Both the position numbers and the translations under genes were made by a program. From Alsobacter sp046349155 (GTDB lineage: Bacteria; Pseudomonadota; Alphaproteobacteria; Rhizobiales; Beijerinckiaceae), in assembly GCA_046349155.1 (NCBI GenBank), contig JAXMCW010000001.1:744001-808000 (forward strand): a stretch of DNA of 64,000 nt, read 5' to 3'. Positions within the stretch are counted from its first letter, which is position 1. Each line of letters begins with the position of its first letter. The notes beneath the pieces were generated by a model. That model was not told the origin of the DNA. It made no database searches and worked only from the letters and a program-made list of their open reading frames with translations. Positions 16,955 to 26,464 of the stretch are shown here, piece by piece.

Positions 16955-18916
16955 ATGCAGATGATGACCTCCGGATACAGGATGCTGGCGGGCGGCGCGC
17001 CGCCGTCGACGAGCGTTCTCCAGAGGCTGGCCCGACGGAAGGGGACCTTCGCGTTCGTGTTCCTGGCCGTCATGGGCCTCGTTGCGGCCGCCCTCGCGCT
17101 GCTGCCGAAGTCCTACGTCGCAACGGGCTCGATCATCGTGGCGGACCAGGAGCCGGTGGGCGCGACGGCCTCGGCCGCCTGGCTGCAGAAGGTCGGCGAC
17201 CCCGCGGACATCGAGAGCCAGCTCCTGCTCATCCGCTCGTCCCGCGTGCTCCGCCTCGCGCTGGCCCGTCCCGCCGCGGCGGCGGCGATCCGCGAGGAAT
17301 GCGCGCTGCAGGACGAGAGCACCCTGTCCCGGCTTCTCGGCCGCGGGTCCACCTGCCAGAAGCTGGAGTCGAGCGGGGACGCGCTCGTCGACTATGCCCA
17401 GCAGCGCTACACGGTGCGCTCGGTGGGGCGCTCGCGCGTCATCTCGGTGTCGTACCAGTCTCCCTCTCCGGAGGTGGCGCGCACGATGACCAACGAGCTC
17501 GTCAGCGCCTTCCTGGAAGACCAGCGCCGCATCTCCTCGAAAGGGCGAGAACTGGCCCGCCTCGCGCAGCTTCTCTCGACCGCCGAGACGGCGGAGGCGC
17601 AGGCCTATGCCAAGGTGCAGGAGGTCACGGCCGGCGGCGGGCAGGGCGGCAGCGCCAAGGCCACGCAGGACAGCCGCGCCGTGGGCGACATCAAGCAGCA
17701 GCTCGCCACCGTATCGGCCGAGTATGCCAACCTGTCGCAGACGCTCGGACCCAACCATCCCTCGGTGCGCGCCTTCCGGCAGCAGCGGGACGAGCTGGCC
17801 GCGCGCGTCAACAGCGAGGTCGGCGGCATCGTGGCCGGCGCACGGCAGGCCTACCAGGCGGCCGTGGGCGTGACGACCTCGATCCGCGACCGCATCGAGG
17901 CCGTGGAGAAGGGCGCGGCGATCGAGGAGCCGGCGCAGGTGGCGGCCGACGACCGCACGCTCCTGCTCGGCTCGACGCGCCTCGTCAGCTTCGCCGAACT
18001 GCCGCCGACGCCGACCTTCCCTAAGACCATCCCTTTCCTCGCGGCGGGACTGTCGCTGGGGCTCGTGCTCGGCCTCGGCGCCGCCGTGCTGCGCGACCTC
18101 GCGGACCGTCGCGTCCGGTCGCCGGCCGAACTCGCCGCCGCGACGGGCGTGCCCGTGCCGGCCGTGCTGCCGCGCATCGGCCGTGGCCTCGGCGGGTTCG
18201 CGCCCTTCCGTCGCGGGGGCCGGCGCGGCTCGCTGTTCGCCGCGTTGCGCCAGGCGCGCCGTTCGAAGCCCTACCGCGAGGGGCTTCGCCGCCTGCAGGC
18301 CCACCTCCACCTGATCGGCTTCGGCACGCACAGACGCACCCTGCTGGTGACCTCGGCCCGCCCCGGCGAGGGCAAGACGCTCACGCTGCTCGGCCTCGCG
18401 GAGCTCTTCGCCGCCGGGGGGCGGCGCGTGCTGGTCATCGACGGAGACCTGCACCGTCCGTCCATCGCCGCCGCGCTTGGCGTGGACCCGAAGGATGGGC
18501 TCGCGGCCGTGCTGCAGGGCCAGGCCCTGCCGCGCGATGCCGTGGTGCCGACGGAGGACGCCAACATCGATCTCCTGGCGGTGTCGCGCGGCTCGAAAAT
18601 GGCCACCGAGTTCCTGATGGGCAGCCGCCTCGCCGCCATGCTCGACTGGGACGGACGCTACGACATCGTGCTCGTGGACTCTCCCGCGGAGAGCGCCGCC
18701 GTCGACGCGCAGCTTTTCGCGCGCCATGTCTCGGGCGTCCTGTGCTGCCTGGAATGGGGGGCCGCAACCACCGCCGAGGCCGCGGATTGCGTGGACGCCT
18801 TGCAGGCCGCTGGCGGAACCGTCGTGGCGCTCGCGGTCACCAAGGCGGAGCGCCGCGCCGCGCGGTTCTACGGCGCCCGCACGCCCGCGCCGCGCGCCGT
18901 GCCCGTGACTCTATGA
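16955..18916 (+). CDS. Wzc-like polysaccharide copolymerase / BY-kinase-type ATPase
   Basis: About 653 residues in the inner membrane. It would control polymer length and couple polymerisation to export. A first transmembrane helix (FVFLAVMGLVAAALALL) precedes a large periplasmic Wzz domain and a second helix near residues 360-385. A cytoplasmic ATPase follows, with Walker A ARPGEGKT near 470 and Walker A'-like VLVIDGDLHRPS. The tyrosine-rich C-terminal tail of true BY-kinases is absent (a single Tyr in the last 15 residues), so autokinase activity is doubtful. The start is uncertain: 16955, 16961 or GTG 16811. The upstream part is low-complexity with repeated GCGGATGTCCGT. Confidence 0.85.
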   Translation: MQMMTSGYRMLAGGAPPSTSVLQRLARRKGTFAFVFLAVMGLVAAALALLPKSYVATGSIIVADQEPVGATASAAWLQKVGDPADIESQLLLIRSSRVLRLALARPAAAAAIREECALQDESTLSRLLGRGSTCQKLESSGDALVDYAQQRYTVRSVGRSRVISVSYQSPSPEVARTMTNELVSAFLEDQRRISSKGRELARLAQLLSTAETAEAQAYAKVQEVTAGGGQGGSAKATQDSRAVGDIKQQLATVSAEYANLSQTLGPNHPSVRAFRQQRDELAARVNSEVGGIVAGARQAYQAAVGVTTSIRDRIEAVEKGAAIEEPAQVAADDRTLLLGSTRLVSFAELPPTPTFPKTIPFLAAGLSLGLVLGLGAAVLRDLADRRVRSPAELAAATGVPVPAVLPRIGRGLGGFAPFRRGGRRGSLFAALRQARRSKPYREGLRRLQAHLHLIGFGTHRRTLLVTSARPGEGKTLTLLGLAELFAAGGRRVLVIDGDLHRPSIAAALGVDPKDGLAAVLQGQALPRDAVVPTEDANIDLLAVSRGSKMATEFLMGSRLAAMLDWDGRYDIVLVDSPAESAAVDAQLFARHVSGVLCCLEWGAATTAEAADCVDALQAAGGTVVALAVTKAERRAARFYGARTPAPRAVPVTL

Positions 18917-20073
18917 GCGGCCGGCCCCGCGTGCTCTTCGTCAACCACAGCAGCACCATCTCGGGTGCCGAGCTCGTGCTGCTCGACGTGGTGCGGCCGT
19001 GGGCGGGCGCTTCGGCTCTCGTCTTCGAGGACGGGCCCCTGGCGCCTGCGCTCGCCGCGCGAAGCCTGACGACGATGGCTTCGCGCTGGGGCCGCAGGCT
19101 CGCCGGAATCCGGCGCGACAGCAATCTCCTGGGCGCGCTGCCGGCGCTGGGCGCGCTCGCGGGCCTTGGGGTCGAGCTGCTCGGCGCGGCGCGCCGGCAT
19201 GACGTGATCTACGCCAATTCGCAGAAGGCCTTCGTGCTCAGCGCCCTCTGCGCCGGGGCGCTGCGCCGGCCGCTCATCTGGCACCTGCACGACATCATCG
19301 ACCCCGCCCATTTCGGCCGTGCGCAGAGGCTGCTGCAGATCGGTCTCGCCAACCGCTTCGCCAGTCGGGTCGTGGTGCCCTCGCGGGCCGCGGCCGACGC
19401 GTTCGTCGCGGCGGGAGGACGGGCGGGGCTCGTCACCGTCATCCCCAACGGCATCGACGCGGCCGCCGGCGATGCGGATCGCGCGACGCGCCAGAGCGAG
19501 CTCGGCCTGCCCCCGGGCAGGCTCGTCGGCGTGTTCAGCCGCCTGGCGCGCTGGAAGGGCCAGCACGTCCTGCTCGAGGCCCTCGCCGACCTTCCCTCGG
19601 ACGTAAAGGTCGTCATGGTGGGCGCGCCGCTCTTTGGCGAGGACGCCTACGCCCTCGAGCTCGACGCCCTCGTCAAGGCTCGGGGCCTCGGGGGTCGCGT
19701 CGTCGCCCTCGGCCAGCGGGCGGACGTGCCGGCGCTGATGCAGGCGATGGACGTGGTCGTGCATCCTTCGATCGCCCCCGAGCCTTTCGGCCGCACGCTG
19801 GTGGAGGCCATGCTGGCCGGCACGCCCGTGGTCGCCACCGATGCTGGGGCCGCTCGGGAAATCCTCGCCGACGGCGCGTGCGGCGTGCTCGCGCCGCCCG
19901 CGGATCCCGCCGGACTGGCCCGGGCGCTGCGCACCGTGCTGTCCGATCCGGTGTCGTGCCACGCCATGGTCGAACGGGCCGGGCGCCGCGCGCGCGAGGT
20001 CTACGGCACCGGACCGATGCTCGAGGCGACCGCCGACCTGATCGTGCGCACGGCGCGGGGCGCACCGTCATGA
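18913..20073 (+). CDS. Glycosyltransferase family 4
   Basis: A 386-residue GT-B transferase, translationally coupled to the Wzc-like gene by an ATGA overlap. Motifs: NHSSTISGAELVLLD at the N terminus (acceptor-side glycine-containing loop), VIPNGIDAAAG at the domain boundary, and EPFGRTLVEAMLAGTPVVA, the EX7E nucleotide-sugar site. Cytoplasmic face of the inner membrane. Linkage and sugar are unknown. Confidence 0.88.
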   Translation: MSGRPRVLFVNHSSTISGAELVLLDVVRPWAGASALVFEDGPLAPALAARSLTTMASRWGRRLAGIRRDSNLLGALPALGALAGLGVELLGAARRHDVIYANSQKAFVLSALCAGALRRPLIWHLHDIIDPAHFGRAQRLLQIGLANRFASRVVVPSRAAADAFVAAGGRAGLVTVIPNGIDAAAGDADRATRQSELGLPPGRLVGVFSRLARWKGQHVLLEALADLPSDVKVVMVGAPLFGEDAYALELDALVKARGLGGRVVALGQRADVPALMQAMDVVVHPSIAPEPFGRTLVEAMLAGTPVVATDAGAAREILADGACGVLAPPADPAGLARALRTVLSDPVSCHAMVERAGRRAREVYGTGPMLEATADLIVRTARGAPS

Positions 20074-21479
20074 GCGCCTTCGACCTCGCCGAAATCCCCG
20101 ACCGGATGAAACCCGCGGCAGGCTTGCGCCTGCCGGGCGGACTGCTGGCGCTCGGCGTGCTCGCCCTGCCGGCGCTCGCCGCCCCGGCCGGCGGCATCGT
20201 GGCTCGGGGCCTCTTCGTCGCGGCCTGCGGGGCGGCAGGCCTCTGGACCTGGCGGCAGGGCGCCGCCCGTCACCTCAGCCTCGTCATCGTGCTCTTCTGC
20301 TTCGCCCCGCTCGCGCGCCGGCTGGTGGACCTCTCCGCCGGCTACGACGACAGCGGCCTGATGCTGGTGGGTCCGCTCCTGGCGCTTATGGCGGGCCTTC
20401 CCGAGGCGCTGCGCGTGCTCGTCTCGCCGGACCCGAAGCCTCTGCGCGGGGTGGCCATCGTGGTCGGTCTCTGCGTGGCGTGGGCCACCGCCCTGTCCAT
20501 GGTCCAGGGCGCCTGGATGAACGCCGCGTCCGGCGCCCTGAAGTGGCTCGCGCCGCTGCTCTACGCCCTCGCGCTGCTCGGTCGCGATCCCGAGGGCGAC
20601 GACCCGTTTCGCGCTTCCGTCTTCACCTTCGCCTGGGTGCTGCCGCTCATGGGCCTCTACGGCGTCTGGCAGTTCGTCGACCCCCAGGACTGGGATCGCT
20701 ACTGGATGCTCAGCGCGACCATCACCTCCGCGGGCCTGCCCGAGCCTTACGAGGTGAGGACGTTCTCGACGCTGAACGGACCAGCGAGCTTCGCCACCTT
20801 CACGGCGGCCGGGCTTTTGCTCGTCCTCTTCACGCGCCTCAATGCGCTCACGCTCCTCGCGATGTTGCCGGCGGCCGCCGCGCTGCTCCTGTCCATGTAC
20901 CGCACGGCCTGGATCTCGCTGGCGGTGGGCATCCTGTTCTGCACGCTCTTCGCCGGCACGCGGAAGCGCTCCTTCGCCGTGTTCGGCGTGCTGGTCGCCG
21001 TCGTCGTCGCGGTCGTGCTCCAGTCTCCCGTGTCAGACACCATCGCGGATCGCCTCGCCTCCTTCGGCAGCGGGACGGACGACGGCAGCGCGCAGGAACG
21101 GCTCGACCAGTTCGCCGCCCTGTGGAACCTGCCCGATAGCGGACTCCTCGGCTCGGGCTTCACGATCACGGACGCCGGCACACCCGGCGCCATGGCGATC
21201 GACGGTACCCTCGTGAATTGCTGGATCTCGATGGGCATCGTGGTCGGCATCTTCTGCGTCGCCGCCCTCGTGGCGGCCTGCGCTCGCCCCATCGGGCTGG
21301 CCCTGCGCCGGCGCACGACGAGGTCCGCTGCGCTCGGCGCGCTCGCCTGCGGCGCGCTCGTGCAACTTCCGCTCGCCGGCATCGCATCGGGCGAGCTGGG
21401 CTTCCTGTTCTGGACCTTCGTCGCCCTGGCCTGCCGCGCCCCCGGCCCTGCGGACCGGACCCCGGGGGAGGGAGCCTGA
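20070..21479 (+). CDS. Wzy-like O-antigen/exopolysaccharide polymerase
   Basis: A 469-residue protein with about eleven or twelve hydrophobic helices and one larger periplasmic loop near residues 205-250 (around VWQFVDPQDWDRYWML), the layout of O-antigen ligases and Wzy polymerases. In this cluster it would join repeat units at the periplasmic face. The start at 20070 overlaps the preceding stop (ATGA). Sequence conservation in this family is low, so the call rests on topology and position between the Wzc-like and flippase genes. Confidence 0.75.
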   Translation: MSAFDLAEIPDRMKPAAGLRLPGGLLALGVLALPALAAPAGGIVARGLFVAACGAAGLWTWRQGAARHLSLVIVLFCFAPLARRLVDLSAGYDDSGLMLVGPLLALMAGLPEALRVLVSPDPKPLRGVAIVVGLCVAWATALSMVQGAWMNAASGALKWLAPLLYALALLGRDPEGDDPFRASVFTFAWVLPLMGLYGVWQFVDPQDWDRYWMLSATITSAGLPEPYEVRTFSTLNGPASFATFTAAGLLLVLFTRLNALTLLAMLPAAAALLLSMYRTAWISLAVGILFCTLFAGTRKRSFAVFGVLVAVVVAVVLQSPVSDTIADRLASFGSGTDDGSAQERLDQFAALWNLPDSGLLGSGFTITDAGTPGAMAIDGTLVNCWISMGIVVGIFCVAALVAACARPIGLALRRRTTRSAALGALACGALVQLPLAGIASGELGFLFWTFVALACRAPGPADRTPGEGA

Positions 21480-22990
21480 TGGCCGGGCTTCGCCAGCTCG
21501 CCGGCCGCCTCATGGCCGGGGCCCTGCTCGGCAAGGTCGTCGGCTTCGCCCGCGAGGTCGCCTTCGCCCAGGTCATCGGCGCCTCGATGCTCGCCGACGG
21601 ATTCCGCGGCGCGCTCACCGCGATGCTGCTTCCGCTCGCCTTCCTGCAGAACGAGAGCGTGCCCGCCGTCCTCGTGCCGCTCTACAAGCGATGGCAGCAG
21701 GAAGGACGCGCCGCCCCCGCGCTCGCCGCCATGACGCTCGCGCTCGGCCTCGTGGCGATCGTGATCATGGCGGCCGTGATTGCCGCGGGGGAATGGTGGG
21801 TCGAGGCCATCGTGGGCGGCTTCGACGAGAAGGGCCTTGCGCTGACGCGCGACCTCCTGCGCGTCATGGCGCTCGCCATGCCGGCCTCGGTCGTCATCAA
21901 CGTCCTCGCCGCCGCCGAGCTGGCGCTGGGCCGAGCGCGTCTCACCTCGGTGCGCGCCAGCCTGCAGAACCTCGCCGTGCTCGCGGGCATCGCGGTCTTC
22001 GCCGCCACCGGCTATGCGCCGGCCATCGCCTGGGCCTTCGCCATCGCCTTCAACGTGCTCGCGCTCTACGGCCTGTGGACGCTGGGGCGCGACGGCCTGC
22101 TCGATCCCTCGGGCCTGCGAGCCGGGGCGATGGGGCGGGAACTCAGGCTCTTCTTCCGGCAATTGCGCCCGCTGATGCTGCAGCCATTCTCGGAGCAGGC
22201 GCATCACTGGGTGGAGCGGGCACTGGCCTCGCGGCTCGCCATCGGCACCGTGGCCTCGCTCGACTATGCCCGCACGCTCACGGAATCGGCGGTGCTGCTG
22301 ATCAGCCAGCCGCTCGGCCTCTCGGTGCTGGCGCAGGACGCGACGCACGACCATGCTGCCCAGGTGGACAGGATCGCCCGGCCCATTCTGGCGCTCACCG
22401 TCCCGGCCTCCGTCTTCGCCGTGCTCTATGCCGACGACGTCGTTCACCTCGTCTTCGGCCGCGGGGCGTTCGGCGCGTCGGCCATCGCCATGACGGGCTC
22501 CGCGATGAGCGGCATCGCGGCGGGGCTGTGGGCTACGGTGCTCGGCTGGATCCTGCTGCGCCTGCTCAACCGCTCGGGCCGCAACGGCCACGCCGCGGCG
22601 GTGCTCACCCTCGCCTTCGCCGCCAACATCGCCTGCAACCTCGGGACCTCTCCCTGGCAGGCGACGCATGACGGGACCTTCCTCATCGGGCTCGGCGAGA
22701 CCGCGCGGGGTCTCGTTCTCCTCTTCGGCTGCGCGCTCGTGCTCGGCTGCGCCGGCGTCGTGCTTCGGCTCGTCGCGCAGGCGCTTCCCGCCGCGATCCT
22801 GATGGCCGCCGCCGGCCTCGCGCTGCGCAGCCTCGCGCTTCCCTGGACGGCGGAGCTCGCCCTGGGCCTCGCGTCCTGGGTGGTCGCCACGGGCGTCGCG
22901 GCGCGCATTCTCGTCGGTCCTTTCGTCAAGCGTGCGAGCCAGGACCTCAGCCTGCGCATCGCCGCCCGCCTCGGAGCCAAGCCCTCATGA
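21479..22990 (+). CDS. MurJ/Wzx-like lipid-linked oligosaccharide flippase
   Basis: A 503-residue inner-membrane protein with about fourteen helices of the MviN/MurJ-MOP type. The N terminus LMAGALLGKVVGFAREVAFAQVIGAS has the conserved K-x-x-G-x-x-R-E region, and YADDVVHLVFGRGAFGASA matches the family's mid-protein motif. It probably flips the lipid-linked repeat unit across the membrane, as in other systems using a MurJ-type protein in place of classical Wzx. TGATG overlap with the polymerase gene. Confidence 0.85.
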   Translation: MAGLRQLAGRLMAGALLGKVVGFAREVAFAQVIGASMLADGFRGALTAMLLPLAFLQNESVPAVLVPLYKRWQQEGRAAPALAAMTLALGLVAIVIMAAVIAAGEWWVEAIVGGFDEKGLALTRDLLRVMALAMPASVVINVLAAAELALGRARLTSVRASLQNLAVLAGIAVFAATGYAPAIAWAFAIAFNVLALYGLWTLGRDGLLDPSGLRAGAMGRELRLFFRQLRPLMLQPFSEQAHHWVERALASRLAIGTVASLDYARTLTESAVLLISQPLGLSVLAQDATHDHAAQVDRIARPILALTVPASVFAVLYADDVVHLVFGRGAFGASAIAMTGSAMSGIAAGLWATVLGWILLRLLNRSGRNGHAAAVLTLAFAANIACNLGTSPWQATHDGTFLIGLGETARGLVLLFGCALVLGCAGVVLRLVAQALPAAILMAAAGLALRSLALPWTAELALGLASWVVATGVAARILVGPFVKRASQDLSLRIAARLGAKPS

Positions 22991-23973
22991 CGATCTCGCC
23001 GAGCGCCATGTTCCACGCGATGGCCAACAGCCTTGCCGGGCCCCCGGCCTGCCTCTTCACCTTCCATCGCGCCTGCAAGGAGCAGGACTGGGAGAGCTTG
23101 CCCGACCGCGGGTTCTATCTCTCGGTCGACCTGCTCGACCACCTGCTGGGCCACCTCGCGGAGACCGGCTGGACGGTGACCACGATGGACGAGGTGCACG
23201 CCTTTCTCGCCGAGGGCGGCCGGGGCGAACGCCGGCTCGTCAACCTGTCCATCGACGATTGCTACCGCGACACCTACGAACTCCTCGTGCCCGTCTTCCG
23301 CCGCCACGGCGTGCCCGTGACCCTGCACGTCACCACCGGAATCCCCGACGGGAGCATGACGCTGTGGCGTGCCGGGCTGGAGACGCTCATCGCCGCCCGC
23401 GAGGAGATCGTCGCCGACGGCCAACGCGTCGAGCTGCGCGACGCGGCAGGCCGCCGCGCCACCTACCAGGCGCTCTGCATGGCGTGGGAGGGGCCCGAGG
23501 AGGTCGAGCTCTATCGCGAGTTCTGCGCCGAGAACGGCGCCGACGCCGACGCGCTGCAGGCCCGTCACGCGATCACGTGGGACATGCTGCAGGAGTTGCG
23601 GCGCGACCCTTTCGTGGAGATCGGCGCCCACACGATCAGCCATCCCCGAATCGCGGCGCTGGCCGAGGAGGACGCCGCCCGCGAGATGGGCGGCAGCGCG
23701 GCGCGGCTGCGCGACGTGCTCGGCGCGCCGGTGCGCCATTTCGCCTTTCCCTACGGACGGGCAGGCGATTGCGGACCGCGCGACTTCGCGCTGGCCGAGC
23801 GCCTCGGCTTTGCCACGGCCGCGACGACCCGCAAGGGGATCGCCCGGCGCGGGGCCGATCCCCTGCGCCTGCCGCGCAACACGCTGAACGGCGCGCACCG
23901 CAGCATGATGGCGGTCGAGGCGCACCTGTCGGGCGCGACGGGTCTTGCGGCGAGGGTGCTCGGCCGTGTCTGA
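22987..23973 (+). CDS. Polysaccharide deacetylase (NodB-homology domain)
   Basis: A 328-residue carbohydrate esterase-4-like protein. Motif 1 is LSIDDCYRDTYE (a DD pair with catalytic base and metal Asp), motif 2 is GAHTISHPRI (metal histidines), and the substrate-groove motif HFAFPYGR follows. It has no obvious signal peptide, suggesting action on a cytoplasmic or lipid-linked precursor. Overlaps the flippase by 4 bases and the next transferase by 8. It would remove N- or O-acetyl groups from the polysaccharide; the exact substrate is unknown. Confidence 0.85.
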   Translation: MTISPSAMFHAMANSLAGPPACLFTFHRACKEQDWESLPDRGFYLSVDLLDHLLGHLAETGWTVTTMDEVHAFLAEGGRGERRLVNLSIDDCYRDTYELLVPVFRRHGVPVTLHVTTGIPDGSMTLWRAGLETLIAAREEIVADGQRVELRDAAGRRATYQALCMAWEGPEEVELYREFCAENGADADALQARHAITWDMLQELRRDPFVEIGAHTISHPRIAALAEEDAAREMGGSAARLRDVLGAPVRHFAFPYGRAGDCGPRDFALAERLGFATAATTRKGIARRGADPLRLPRNTLNGAHRSMMAVEAHLSGATGLAARVLGRV

Positions 23974-25141
23974 CCGCCGTCCCCTGCGCGTCGTCTCCGT
24001 CGCCCACACCGCCGTCAAGCGCGAGGCCGGCCGCACGCGCTACCACCCCCTGGCGCGCCGGGCGGACCTCGACGTACATCTCGTCGTGCCGAGGGTCTGG
24101 CAGCAGTTCGGCCGCACGCTCGAGGCCGATCCGCCCGGCGATCCCGGCGTCACGCTCCACGTCATGCCCATCCTCTTCCAGGCGGCGGGCCCGATGAGCT
24201 GGTACCTCCACCTCTATCCCGGCCTGCCCCGTCTGCTGCGGACCGTCCGGCCGGACGTCATCCATCTGTGGGAGGAGCCTTGGAGCCTCGTCGCGCTCCA
24301 CGCGGCTTTGCTCAAGGGACGCGCGGGCCTCGTGCTGGAGGTCGACCAGAACATCCTGAAGCGCCTGCCGCCGCCCTTCGAGGCGATCCGCCGCTTCGTG
24401 CTCCGGCGGACGGCCATGATCCTGTCGCGCGACGCGGAAGCCGACCGCGTGGTGCGCGCCTGCGGCTACGAGGGCCCCATCCGCCGCATCGGATACGGCG
24501 TGAACGAGAGCGTCTTCCACCCCCCGCTCGCGCCGCGCGAGCGACCCGCGGGAGCGCCCATGCGCCTCGGCTATGTCGGGCGTCTCGTCGTCGAGAAGGG
24601 GCTGGACGACGCGCTCGAGGCGCTGCGCCTCGCAGGTCCCGGCATCGAGCTCGCGATCCTCGGCGAGGGGCCGCACGAGACGGCGCTGAGGCAGCGCGCC
24701 GCCGCGCTGGGCCTGCAGGACCGCGTCTCCTTCCAGGGCTGGACGAGCCCGCAGGGCGTGGCCGAGTTCACCCGCGGGCTCGACGCGCTGGTGCTGCTCA
24801 CGCGCACCACGCACAATGTCCGCGAGCAGTTCGGCCGCGTGATCATCGAGGCGCAGAATTGCGGCGTCCCGGTGATCGGCACCACCTGCGGCGCGATCCC
24901 CGAGGTGGTGGGGGAGGGCGGCTGGATCGTCCCTGAGAGCGATCCCGCCGCGCTGGCCGCGCTCCTGACCCGCCTCGCCGGCGACGAGGAGGAGCGCCGC
25001 CGCCGCGCCGTGGCGGGACGGCGCAACACCGCCACGCGCTTCACGACCTCGATCATCGCCTCGATCCTGGCCGACGCCTGGACGAGCGCCGCCGCGCCCG
25101 AGCCGGCTCACGGCCTCGCCGTCTCCACGAGCAGCATGTAG
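23966..25141 (+). CDS. Glycosyltransferase family 4
   Basis: A 391-residue GT-B transferase starting at GTG 23966, eight bases inside the deacetylase gene. Motifs: LGYVGRLVVEKGLDDALEAL (start of the C-terminal domain) and QFGRVIIEAQNCGVPVIG (EX7E-like site, with Q in place of the first E). The last 34 bases overlap the convergent glycosyl hydrolase gene. Part of the same polysaccharide operon. Confidence 0.87.
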   Translation: MSDRRPLRVVSVAHTAVKREAGRTRYHPLARRADLDVHLVVPRVWQQFGRTLEADPPGDPGVTLHVMPILFQAAGPMSWYLHLYPGLPRLLRTVRPDVIHLWEEPWSLVALHAALLKGRAGLVLEVDQNILKRLPPPFEAIRRFVLRRTAMILSRDAEADRVVRACGYEGPIRRIGYGVNESVFHPPLAPRERPAGAPMRLGYVGRLVVEKGLDDALEALRLAGPGIELAILGEGPHETALRQRAAALGLQDRVSFQGWTSPQGVAEFTRGLDALVLLTRTTHNVREQFGRVIIEAQNCGVPVIGTTCGAIPEVVGEGGWIVPESDPAALAALLTRLAGDEEERRRRAVAGRRNTATRFTTSIIASILADAWTSAAAPEPAHGLAVSTSSM

Positions 25142-26454
25142 GTCTCATGGCCCGGCAGATCCTCCAGCACGAGCGGACCCGGCTTCACCGCCATCCTGCG
25201 CCGCCGGCCGTCCCAGCCCCACAACTCCGCCGACGCGGAGCCCTCGGGCAGGTCGAGTCGCCATGCCGCGCCGGGCGTGTCGGTCCAGCCGGGCAGGTCC
25301 TGCCAGACGTAAAGGCGCCTGCCGCCGCCCTCCAGTTCGAAACGCCCGGCCTCGCGCGGATCGAGCGCGACGAAGCGCATCGCTCCCGCGAGGTCGAGCA
25401 CGCGCTTCAGCACCTGAGCTCGCACTTCCGGCCGCCAGGGATTGTCGCCGGAGGCCATCGCATAGGCGGGCCCCTCGAGGTTGCCGTGGTCCACGAGGTT
25501 CCAGGGAAACGCGATCACCGTGGCGGAGGCCCCGTCCTTCCCCACGACTCCGAGGTGGTCCCACACCGCGGTGAGGAACAGCCGCCCCGCCACCTCCGCC
25601 TTCGCCCAGCCGCCGTCGCGCGCGACGTTGAATTCGGTGGCGTAGAAGCCGATCTCGCGGGTGATGCCGAGCGCCGCCTTCACCCTGTCGAAGCAGCCCT
25701 GGGCGGAGAAGAAGCGGCCCTTCTCCAGAGGGAACCAGCGCTCGTTGTAGTAGGTGTGCAGGTCGATGCCGGCGAGCTTGCCCTGCTGGAGGAGATCGGC
25801 GATGGCGGGCCCGTAGCCGCGCAGGGTCGGATCGCCGTGCGAGTTGCAGGTGGCGAAGCCGCCGGGAACCACCGCCAGCGCCGGGTCGATGCTGTGGACG
25901 CCGTCGGCGAGGCCGGCGAGGGCGTCGTGATAGGCGCGCCGCGGGATCGTGGCCTGCACGTCGGGCTCGTTGATCGCGGTGAAGATCTCGGCCCCGAAAT
26001 CGCCCGCGCCGTTCTCCCGGGCCCACTCTCCGCCCGGCCGGAAGCGGCGCGCATAGGCGCGACCGGCCTCGTACCATTCGGCGTAGCTGCCGATGGGCTG
26101 CGGCGGCTTGAGGAACTGGTAGGACCCCTCGTACTCGAGAAGCACGACGGGCCGCACGCCGCGCTCGAAGGCCTGCCGCATGGCGGCGTCGAAATCCTGC
26201 GGCGTCGGCCGGTGGGAGAGGTCGCGCCAGCCGTAGGAGTTCATGCGCCCGAGCCGCGCCCCCACGCCGCGCAGCGCCGCATACATCCCCTCCGAGGCCG
26301 TCCCCGCCAGGTGGGTGACAAGGTTGCCGCCGCCCATCCGCGCGGCGATCGGCCTCTGCACGCCTGCCTCCCCCGCATGGGCGGGGCCGATGCAGGCGGC
26401 GAGCGCGACGAGACCCGCAAGAGCCGATGCGGCAGAACGCCCGCGACGCCGCAT
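25108..26454 (-). CDS. Exported glycoside hydrolase, clan-A type (GH39/PslG-like)
   Basis: A 448-residue secreted hydrolase. A signal peptide (ALAGLVALAACIGPAHA) is followed by a TIM-barrel-like domain and a C-terminal beta-rich part. Probable catalytic residues are the acid/base Glu in FTAINEPDVQ and the nucleophile Glu in GFYATEFNVA, the usual clan GH-A arrangement. PslG, a GH39 endoglycosidase in the Pseudomonas Psl cluster, trims its own exopolysaccharide; the same role is inferred here. It is the only minus-strand gene of the cluster, overlapping the upstream transferase by 34 bases and starting 10 bases from the divergent next transferase. A lipobox (LAAC) in the signal leaves a lipoprotein possible. 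Confidence 0.8.
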   Translation of the reverse strand: MRRRGRSAASALAGLVALAACIGPAHAGEAGVQRPIAARMGGGNLVTHLAGTASEGMYAALRGVGARLGRMNSYGWRDLSHRPTPQDFDAAMRQAFERGVRPVVLLEYEGSYQFLKPPQPIGSYAEWYEAGRAYARRFRPGGEWARENGAGDFGAEIFTAINEPDVQATIPRRAYHDALAGLADGVHSIDPALAVVPGGFATCNSHGDPTLRGYGPAIADLLQQGKLAGIDLHTYYNERWFPLEKGRFFSAQGCFDRVKAALGITREIGFYATEFNVARDGGWAKAEVAGRLFLTAVWDHLGVVGKDGASATVIAFPWNLVDHGNLEGPAYAMASGDNPWRPEVRAQVLKRVLDLAGAMRFVALDPREAGRFELEGGGRRLYVWQDLPGWTDTPGAAWRLDLPEGSASAELWGWDGRRRRMAVKPGPLVLEDLPGHETYMLLVETARP

Positions 26455-26464
26455 GGAGGGCGCC

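Noticed and set aside
20747..22669. A 640-codon open frame on the minus strand opposite the polymerase and flippase genes
   Set aside because: Histidine/arginine/glutamate-rich shadow translation of membrane-protein codons with no motif.
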